Program-made: the position numbers and the translations under genes
Notes under the pieces: generated by a model
What the model saw: only the letters and a program-made list of their open reading frames with translations
Databases searched by the model: none
What the model was told of the DNA's origin: nothing
Assembly: GCA_019137255.1 (NCBI GenBank)
Contig: WPDH01000101.1
Coordinates: forward strand, 248,001-312,000
Length of the DNA stretch: 64,000 nt
Reading direction: 5' to 3'
From: Corinectria fuckeliana
Lineage: Eukaryota > Ascomycota > Sordariomycetes > Hypocreales > Nectriaceae
Shown: in pieces, positions 56,501 through 64,000 of the stretch
Layout: every line of letters starts with the position of its first letter
Numbering within the stretch: the first letter of the stretch is position 1

Positions 56501-56921
56501 ATTTGAGGGCCAATGCGGTATGGCCACCAGTCTGCCCCAGTACGAATTGCAGAGTCTCGTCAGGAACAACAGAGCCGTCAAGAGGAACATACTGGGCCCC
56601 ACAACTCAATGTTGCAAGGATGCCCACGAGCATGCCAGTCCCCCTTTTGACAACAAGGGGCACTCGGCTCCCCGGGACAACTCCCAGGGTTCGCAACTTG
56701 CGTGCCAACTTGGCACTGCGCCGAGCGAGCTCACCATATGTCATTTCCACAGCTGGCTCGACGGAAAGATCACGAGCTGCTACAGCTTCTGGCTGACTGG
56801 AAGCATAATTGTGAAAGGCTTTGGTGACGGTTGAAAACTGCGGAGTGTTGACGAGGCCGTAGCTGAAAGAGAGCGGCAAGGCTCTCTTAGACGGAGAGAG
56901 CGGACGCAAAGGTTGCTCCAT
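53560..56921 (-). CDS. tmpL: Adenylation domain - transmembrane - ferric-reductase-like fusion (TmpL-like)
   Basis: Minus-strand exons: 56921-56345, 56285-56151, 56084-56002, 55948-55845, 55803-55513, 55448-55355 and 55302-53560, 1008 aa. N-terminal AMP-binding domain (about 1-510): YTSGTTGTPKGV, FDMAAWEILGSL, CCGPTET, YNTGDL, VKVKGFRVELDG, TENGKVDKKAL. A Ser-rich linker follows, then about six membrane helices (from about 585) with KKHHDLFEKTHRFVGW, then a C-terminal FAD/NAD-binding reductase-like half (ATGSGIGPMLGH). There is no carrier domain, so it is not a working NRPS module. The architecture matches TmpL, described in Alternaria brassicicola and Aspergillus fumigatus as a protein for intracellular redox homeostasis (from memory). 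The fourth intron (55804-55844) is only 41 bp and should be checked. Confidence 0.8.
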
Positions 56922-58364
56922 AATTTAAGGCAAGATAAAGGTTGCCGATGAAGAGAATAGTGTAAGTCTTGGTGGATGAATTAGGATTGCCTCGAAGGAC
57001 AGACTTGTTTTGGATAGAGAAGATAACTTATTCCCTTGGTTAGACCCGTAACCCGACTTAAATAGACAATTCACCTGTTCTTGGACCCGTTGTTTCATCA
57101 CTAATCCGGAGAGCATCTTTTCACCGTCTCTCGACGACACCTTCTAAGCTGAGAAACATCCTCCGCCTTGGCCTCCGAAGTTGCGTAAAATCCTGATCTC
57201 CCTACAAGGTTATTGCCTAGTCGCTACGGGGTGCATCGTACTACTGCATGAGGATGTGACAGGCTCCTGCGTGGATCTTTTGGCTCGGCTGTAGAAGATA
57301 CGGACACGATACTCGTATTAGTAGCTTCTCCAGCAGTTACGGCATGCTCGGCGCCGGGACGCGTTAAACTGAAACAGGCAATGCCACTTCGGGCGGCTAA
57401 AGAGACTATACTAAGCAGTAGCGCCGAACAACCTGGACAATATCTGCCACATGACAACTTATCACAGCTTGGACAGGTGAAATTTCTTCCATGCCCGCAG
57501 CCTCGGCCCAAGCCTCGCCGTCCTTGTTTGAGGAGCGGCCGGCCCCGGTGGAGCACCGGACTGGACGGACGGATCGCCGGGCCACAAGCGTGCGACGGTA
57601 TGGGTGCCAAATGGGTACCAAGGATGTTTAGCGTGGCCGGGAAGTGCAGCATCGTGCTTCGGCATTTGTACATAAAATCCATCACTGAAGCGTGTCTGAC
57701 AGGGATACCGCATGCCGAAGCGAACAAGCACGAACTGCTGGGTCCTGACTAGTCTTTTGATCGGCGCAAAAGACCGGATACGGGCTGACTGTCTCGGTTT
57801 CTTTGCAATGTCAATGGAATAGAGCCATGTCCGGTCAACCGATGTTCCCGGTTCAGGTAGCTTGATTAATCATCCGCGTAAAACTTGCCGTAATGATGGC
57901 ACCGGAGTCAAGATCTTGAATAGGAAGGCCACATTACGACTGAAAAGGAAGGACACATTTCGGCTGATTAGTAAGGACAAGGTAGAGGCGAATGTTTAAT
58001 CTGTGTTTCGATAGCGTCTCGAGAAGGATAACAGGAGGATCAATAGACCAACCTCCTCTGGGAAAGGAAAATACCTCAAACTGCACGGACTCACTCACTG
58101 GAGCCTCAACAAACTAGCAGCTTAGTGTCTCAGTTGGGCAATCGATAGCACAAGAAGCTTTGCACTACAACTGAGACAATCACGTACGTGTCAATTGATC
58201 AACACAGCCCTTTGGCGCCGTCTGACTAGTACATATGTCAGCTGGACAGCGCCTGATAGTAGACGGCCCAATAAATCGCCAATCCGTTCAACTGAGAGCA
58301 TCGCGACGCAGCACCAAGCACTTCTCCCTTGACGCAACACCTTTACCCTACGGAAATAATCATC
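56922..58364. other. Divergent intergenic region, TmpL-like / enoyl-CoA hydratase
   Basis: 1443 bp. Overlapping frames near 57.2-57.75 kb have no family features and are probably non-coding. A 22-bp direct repeat, GGAAGG-(C/A)-CACATT-like, occurs twice at about 57922 and 57947. There are no exact CCCCG-N5-CGGAAY sites. Confidence 0.45.
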
Positions 58365-59521
58365 ATGGCCGACGAGTTGATTGTGGCCTCGACGCCAGCC
58401 GCGGGCGTCCGAGTTCTGGCCTTCAACAGGCCAACTAAACGGAATGCTCTCTCTCAGGAACTCATCACCGTCTTCTTGCAACACTTGTCCGTGGCCTCTC
58501 GGGACAGAGATGTGCGTGCTGTCGTTGTCACAGGCACTGGCACCTTCTTTTCCGGTAAGGACAGCACTCCTCGCCCCCTCCCCCCACACCAAGACCCCGG
58601 TAGTTTGGTTGATTCGCGGTGATCACTGATTCGCCTAGCCGGAGCCGATATCAAGGAGATCTCGGAGCTTGATGCGGAAGCTGCGCGGGGCCGCCGCTAT
58701 CTTGCCGACCTCTGCGCTGGGATGCGTGCCGTGCGCAAGCCCATGATAGCTGCTGTCGAGGGCATGGCGGTGAGTACCATTTTCCACGGTCGGAATAGCT
58801 CCGTAGATGCAGATCCAGCGTGTGACTGACACTTTTGCTTTGACAGCTCGGCGGGGGTTTCGAAGTCGCTCTGATGGTCAGTGAGAAGAGCCAAGTCGGC
58901 GTTGAGGCGCAATAGCCCCGATCTGCGGAGGACCTTCTTGGCTGACACCATTGTGATGCCGATAGTGTGATTTGATCTTCGCATCCACAACCTCTCGATT
59001 TGGGCTTCCCGAGGTCACCATCGGACTTATTCCCGGGGCTGGAGGAACCCAGCGGCTGACGAATGCCGTGGGCAAGTTCAAGGTAACCAGGCCCCACGCC
59101 ACGTGCAAGTTTGCATCTGGTCCTGTTTGCTCCTGACCCGCTGAACCCTGTGATCTAGGCCATGCAAATGATTCTTTTGGGATCTCCCATCTCGGCAGCA
59201 GAGGCCAGCTCGGCCGGCCTTGTCGCTGAGCTCTTTGAGCCTGGCAGAGTGCTGGAGAATGTGGTCGAGACAGCATCGAAGCTGGCCGCACTGAGCCCCG
59301 CAGCTCTGTCGCTGGCGAAGGAGGCTATTAGTAGGTGTAAGTGTTTCACCCTCTTCCATCACTCACCGGCAGCCATTTACTTACGTTATCTCCTAGCCGA
59401 CGATCTTGGTTGTGATCACGAGTTGGAGCGGAGCTTGTATTATTTTGCGTTTGGAACGCGGGATAAAGACGAAGGAGTGCAGGCATTCATAGAAAAGCGT
59501 GCGCCATCTTGGGATGTCTAG
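58365..59521 (+). CDS. Enoyl-CoA hydratase/isomerase (crotonase family)
   Basis: Hydrates a 2-enoyl-CoA. Exons 58365-58554, 58639-58769, 58847-58876, 58966-59082, 59159-59336 and 59397-59521 give 256 aa. Motifs: FNRPTKRNALS, oxyanion-hole AGADIKEI, LGGGFEVALMCDLIFAS, and FGLPEVTIGLIPGAGGTQRL. Both catalytic glutamates of the hydratase pair (GGGFE and LPE) are present, so an active hydratase is likely. The protein ends SWDV with no PTS1, and no N-terminal targeting sequence is obvious. The activity would fill the step between acyl-CoA dehydrogenase and 3-hydroxyacyl dehydrogenase. It lies about 12 kb outside the motif-defined cluster, so membership is only possible. Confidence 0.92.
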
Positions 59522-59585
59522 TGTCAAGTTGCCGTTTCCTCAACGCTATTGACTTGACTAAGACGTCGCCGGTGATGTGAACTAT

Positions 59586-59858
59586 TTTGTTAGTCGTTGG
59601 CTGCTTACTTTAGTGTGAACATAGCAGCCCGGACACCAACACTTACCCGGGAGGCCGGAAAACTGGGTTGTAATTTATTAACAAGGGACTGCCGGCTTCT
59701 AGGGAGGGATATCGCAAGAACCAAAATATCAATAAATAGATGAAATGATTGCACTTCAAATGGTAAAGATAACAAGATATCAAAGAAAGCAGCTACTGCG
59801 ACAACTTAGTCAGTCAAGTCAAAGGGGCAAAATGAGCGTAGGCAAAACAAGCATATCT
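59586..59858 (-). repeat. Partial, degenerate MITE-like copy
   Basis: Begins TTTGTTAGTCG (9 of 11 bases of the terminal repeat) and shares the TGTGAACATA ... ACCCGG ... GGC block and the GGGCAAAATGAGC block with 59861-60234. It breaks off where that copy begins. Confidence 0.55.
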
Positions 59859-59860
59859 AG

Positions 59861-60234
59861 TTTGTTGGTGGTTGGCTCACTTCAATGTGAACATACTAAC
59901 CCAGACAACAACACATACCCGGTAGGCTTGAAAGATGGATCAAGAATGGAACTTACAGTCGTCAAGAAAAGGAAAATTATAAGAAGGTAAATAGCAGTAA
60001 TTAGATCAAAAGCTTGCGCTTCTAGTGATATAAAAATCAACCTCCTAAAGAAAGGAGCGAATGTGATAGCTTGATTAGTCAAAGATAAGGGCAAAAATGA
60101 GCATATCAATTCAATAGAAGAGGAAAAGCATGCCCTTCAAGCTAAGCTGGGCAGGCGGCTGCTTTAAGTAGGCAGCCTAAATGACCGCTGACCCTACTGT
60201 CATTATACCCCGGAAGTCCGTAACTACCAACACA
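59861..60234 (-). mobile_element. MITE-like non-coding element, copy 2
   Basis: About 374 bp, aligning in reverse to 47070-47455. Its ends are TTTGTTGGTGG (59861-59871) and CTACCAACACA (60224-60234, 9 of 11). No target duplication is visible and there is no coding capacity. Confidence 0.7.
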
Positions 60235-60834
60235 TTACGCACCAGCACCGCCTCCAAGAAGCCATCCACCGCTCGCACCAACAGTTGGAGACAAGACACC
60301 GATTTCACTGGCACCATTCTCGGCGGCAGCTCTTTACAGTTGTTCCATACTGACGCCAGGGCCGACAGAGAAAATGTGGTGCGGTGCGGCACTGGCATCC
60401 AAGAGTACGAAGCCTTTGCGAAGTTCAACATCTCGATGTTATGCGTCCAAAGGGAAACCGATCCTTTGCCGAGGGAGCGGCCGGTGACGCAGTGGCCAGC
60501 CTGTTGGTTTTACTAAGTGTGAGCTGCCAAGTACGATCGAATCTAGCTGCTGTCCAATACTTACATTCTTGACCCGAAACCGAAGATCATACTTGGCAGG
60601 AAATCGAACGGATTCCAAAACGGGATCACGTGGGTCATATTCACTACGTAACGAGCCATGCGACCGTACGTACAGTCCGTCTCGACGGGCTTCGCCGTTC
60701 GGGGTTGATCAATTCAGCAGATCAGGAACAACACAGACAGCCATTCCCGTTCTCATTTATGACGAAATTCATATACTGGGCACCAGCTGTTTCTTCATTA
60801 CTCGGATAATCTGGTATTATTAGGTAGGCTAGAA

Positions 60835-61104
60835 TTAAGCAACAGGCTGCTCAACTGTCCACTCGGCTAAGGCCTTGTTATGAGCCAGATCCTTACACTG
60901 GTCACTATTGTAGGTCTCTCTGTAACAGGCCGCGCCGTATGGCTGCGGCTGCATCAGTCTGCCGTAAACAGAGACATTGAAAGTATAGAGGATCTCTGCG
61001 GGAGGAAAACAGGTGTCGCCATGAAGGCAGTAGGGAACTCCTGCGTTTCCGGCAGGGATATTGGACAGGACGAGGCTGAGTAGGAACACTCGAATGGTAG
61101 CCAT
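60835..61104 (-). pseudogene. N-terminal fragment of a secreted FAD oxidase (berberine-bridge type)
   Basis: An 89-codon frame starting MATIRVFLLSLVLSN, a plausible signal peptide, followed by HGDTCFPPAEILYTFN, SVYGRLMQPQPYGAACY and EWTVEQPVA. This pattern resembles the start of fungal BBE/FAD_binding_4 oxidoreductases (GDPCFPS..., GRLI.P.P.A..C). It then stops, and no FAD-binding domain follows on this strand, so it looks like a truncated relic. A short secreted protein is an alternative. Confidence 0.45.
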
Positions 61105-61953
61105 GTTGCCATTTATTGTGAAAGTTGTCTTATTCTCGAAGAGTTAAAAGATCAATCATGTCATTTAGAAAGATGCAGTGCAGCGTTCTCACGTGAACCG
61201 TTTCTCTTCTTAGACTTGGGTACATCCGCACCCTGCACGGCATTTCCAATGCTGGAATATATCCATGTTCTCGCGCTTTAGTTGTTGTAAACTTCTAGCT
61301 CTTAGTGTTGCCGAAACCTTCTCCTGCATAGTACTGTTATCACTGCGGCCTTTGATGGCAGACAATGATCCGCTGATCTGCAACTTTACTCCACTGCTTG
61401 ATCCTTTGCTGAATCTCTGTACCTTGACCTTGCTTATTCTACCGTTAACTACCATATGACCTTACTAATTTAGGCTTATAGCTTCAATACGAGGAGAGAC
61501 ATTCCAAACACCGTTCTAGTTTATGGTAGGGTAGCCCGGCCTCATGTTACAACAAAACAAATTGAGTGTATGCTTACAAGAGGCAGACATAACACAACTG
61601 CCTCCCAACCGAAAAGAGTTACGCTTGAATGGTAGACACCCTCAAACCCCAAGATATTTCCATGATCTTTTCTCCGTCTAGGCAGGTGTCTTCAAGACTA
61701 AGGTGCTTGTCTACAGGTCCTTGTAGCTGTCTCATAGCACGTTCAACTACAGGAAATCTACAAGGCAAGTAGCGTCACCAAGACATCTTAGCTCTGCTAT
61801 AATAGTACTTTGATGCTAAGTTGGTCTACGGAAAGGCCGTGCAGCTAGTCTCGAGCACCTTTTTATCTACACGTCAGATAGTTGACATATCCGTAGCCAA
61901 GAACACCCGGAAACCATCCCGTGCTCAACAGCGAGCGAGTAGTCGGTCTAATC
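61105..61953. other. Intergenic region, nothing recognised
   Basis: 849 bp between the oxidase fragment and the CoA-transferase 3' end. An 81-codon minus-strand frame (61210-61455) has no recognisable features. Confidence 0.45.
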
Positions 61954-63767
61954 TCACACCACAGAGGTAATCCATGTGGGGTTGTTGTTAGACCAGCCAC
62001 GTCTTCCAGAGGGAACCAAGAAGCCCAGAGTGGACTTTGTAAGCTTGAATGGAGCTCCGATGACATTAATCGTACGATCATCGCCCCATTCCTTTCCTGA
62101 GATCTGTTGGTAGAAATCCGGGGTCTGGAAGAGACCCGGTCGAGCTGTCTTAAGCGATTCCATCAACATGCCAGCAATCTCCGGAAGGTCAGTATTGTGA
62201 CGAGGCTTGAAGGCAGGGTGAAGGGCGCGGATAGCAGCCTGTTGCTCCAAAGTATAGGCCCCAGCGCGGTACAGCCAGATGTTATAGTGCACCAAAGAAA
62301 GGTCAATGTTGAAAGTGACGGGAGCCTTAGTGCGCTTCAGCAAAGCCTGAATGACCAAGCCTGCACCTAGAACGCCAGTCTGGTAGTCGGCGTTGGCTGT
62401 TAAATAGTGTTAGCGGGAGCAGTCTACTCTCATAAGAGGCTATGCTTACGAAGGAGTGGCTGAACGGGTTCATTTAGACCCAAGAATTCGCCCGTCATTA
62501 TAGCAAGACCGACAGTACAATCAGCGATCTGCTGCCAGCCAGAGCGGTGAGCCCACGGACCGTTATAGCCATAGCAGTCCTCTCGAACATGGATGAGAGA
62601 GGGGTTCAACTCCCGCAGTATCTTTGGGCCAAAGCCCAACTTCTCAATAGCATGAGGTCGATAGCCATCAACAACAACATCGGCATCTTTGATGATAGAG
62701 CGAAGAAGCGCCTTGCCCTCATCTGTCTTCAGGTCGGCGCTTACATCACGCTTCCCGACGTTAACATCAACTAACGCAATACCCGTATCGGGAAGCGAAG
62801 GACAGGAGATCTTGATGACATCTGCGCCGAGGGCAGCCAAGATTTTGGAGACTGTAGGAGCTGCGACGGCACGAGACATATCGACTACGCGGATGCCATC
62901 GAGGGGTCGGAACTCAGACTTATGGGCCGGCTTCGGCCAAGCCTTTTGAGGTCCAGCGAATTCTGTAATGCTAGCAATAGGTTCTTTAGCTGCAATCTTG
63001 CCCTATATTAAAGCCGATTAGCATAAAGTCGTCCTAGGTGGCTAATACAAGTATCCACTTACATGCTCAGTGTTGAAGAACTCTTCTGGTGTGTAGCAGA
63101 TAGTGCCGGCCTGACGATGGACCTCATTCTCAAGGTGGTCGAGCTCTTCGGCATCATACTGAGCTACCTTGTCTGCCCAGATCTGCTTGGCCTCCTCAAG
63201 AGTGACGTCCTGCTCAGGAATATCAAACATCTTCATGAGAACCTTAGCGTTCAGAGACCCATGTGTATGATAATATCGACCATCTTTCGTCTTATACTGG
63301 TTGGTACTGGCTCGGTGGATCGGCTTGAAGAGGTTATGCTTGTCTGCCTCAGATATGTTATCCGTGATAACCTTAGATGCCGCTGTGACTATCGTGCCAT
63401 CAATGTTGGGTAGGAAGAACCCGAATAGGAAAGCGGAGGCATGATCACTATATTAGAGAGGCATGTTAGCCTATCCTGTTAATAGTGTGAGGGTAATCAA
63501 TACGGCTTACGTGTTGACTATGATGTCCTGCTTGATTCCATAGCGGTCCTCGGCCACAGCAGCAGCGCTTGCAGCGACAAATGCCGAAATGGCCGAGATA
63601 GACTCACTGAACTTGACAGGGACCGGGAGCCACGGGTCGGGATGTCCAGTGAAATCGACCCTCTCCGCCGCTGCCTTCACCTCCGGACTGACTTGCAGGT
63701 TGGGGTCGTTCAGGAGCGCCTCGATGAAGAGACGCTTAGCTTCAGCCTGGATAGTGTATTTAGACAT
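61954..63767 (-). CDS. Family III CoA-transferase (CaiB/BaiF-like)
   Basis: Moves CoA between carboxylic acids, or epimerises 2-methylacyl-CoAs, depending on the subfamily. Minus-strand exons: 63767-63511, 63447-63063, 63002-62450 and 62396-61954, 545 aa. The first half has VNTDHASAF and YKTKDGRYYHTHGS. The second begins with the family's N-terminal signature, PLDGIRVVDMSRAVAAPT, then LGADVIKIS, ADVVVDGYRP and CYGYNGPWAHRSGWQQIAD. This two-part arrangement is common in fungal CAIB/BAIF proteins (from memory). It has no PTS1. It could recycle CoA for acids from the oxidative cluster, but it lies 15 kb beyond it and lacks the cluster promoter site. Confidence 0.88.
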
Positions 63768-64000
63768 GGTGTTCAGATGGTGTTGAGAGCAGAGGGCGAA
63801 AGATCCAGTGAATAAACTTGTGTACGGACTTGAAGTTCAGAGGCCTATGAGCTGCTTCCATTGGGGGCCGTATATATAGTATGTATGTAAGTCCTATGTG
63901 TACGCGCCTTCATGGTGTATGTCCATATCTAGATGATCATTGTTAGAACACAGTAGTACTCCGACCTATCAGATCCCCGGATACCTTGAGATGGAGAGCA
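63768..64000. other. Upstream region of the CoA-transferase, to the window end
   Basis: 233 bp with no feature seen beyond the 5' flank of the minus-strand gene. Confidence 0.4.

Larger units (their letters stand above)
59522..60834. other. Gene-free region with MITE-like copies
   Basis: 1313 bp. It contains the minus-strand MITE-like copy (59861-60234) and a partial copy (about 59586-59858) side by side. The remaining sequence to 60834 shows only short frames without motifs. Confidence 0.55.

Noticed and set aside
53560..56921. Annotation as a stand-alone NRPS module
   Set aside because: There is an adenylation domain but no carrier or condensation domain. The C-terminal half is membrane-spanning and reductase-like.
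57224..57752. Overlapping frames of 167 codons (minus) and 123 codons (plus)
   Set aside because: Neither shows a domain, signal peptide or plausible splice extension. They overlap each other in GC-rich intergenic DNA.
1..64000. tRNA or rRNA genes
   Set aside because: No cloverleaf with conserved box A/box B or rRNA-like stretch was noticed by eye. A tRNA scan was not possible here.

Overview
The window is nuclear DNA of a filamentous ascomycete (Pezizomycotina). The evidence is short 50-90 bp GT-AG introns in nearly every gene, fungal zinc-cluster and C2H2 regulators, a multimodular NRPS, and an AT-rich block with the C-to-T decay of repeat-induced point mutation (RIP). The species cannot be named from the sequence.

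Layout: (1) 1-13588, the 3' part of a large NRPS gene, reading A(partial)-T-E-C-A-T-C-A-T-E-C-T-C. (2) 14115-23058, a RIP-degraded LTR retrotransposon with 164-bp LTRs, an ATTAC target duplication and Copia-type pol remnants. (3) 23505-46704, a dense set of eleven genes: GMC oxidoreductase, P450, BVMO, SDR, acyl-CoA dehydrogenase, second SDR, Zn2Cys6 regulator, AMP-dependent acyl-CoA ligase, sugar-type MFS transporter, HSL-type alpha/beta hydrolase and second BVMO. (4) 46705-63767, a looser region: a MITE-like repeat, a DUF2306-like membrane protein, a C2H2 regulator, a TmpL-like adenylation/transmembrane redox fusion, an enoyl-CoA hydratase, more MITE copies, a fragment of a berberine-bridge-type oxidase, and a family III CoA-transferase.

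Region 3 has no terpene cyclase, PKS or NRPS core. Its enzymes form the classic route for opening an alicyclic ring: P450 hydroxylation, alcohol oxidation (GMC or SDR), Baeyer-Villiger oxygen insertion, lactone or ester hydrolysis, CoA activation, then beta-oxidation-like steps. The ligase and the acyl-CoA dehydrogenase both end in Ala-Lys-Leu, a peroxisomal targeting signal, so the late steps are probably peroxisomal. An exact 16-bp everted-repeat site, CCCCG-N5-CGGAAY, occurs in the BVMO1/SDR1, ACAD/SDR2 and BVMO2 promoters. Related sites lie upstream of the P450 and of the zinc-cluster regulator gene. I infer a co-regulated catabolic (or detoxifying) cluster running from about 26 to 46.7 kb. 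The substrate is unknown.

Exon boundaries were placed by eye from splice signals, reading phase and family motifs. All intron-corrected models below close in frame.
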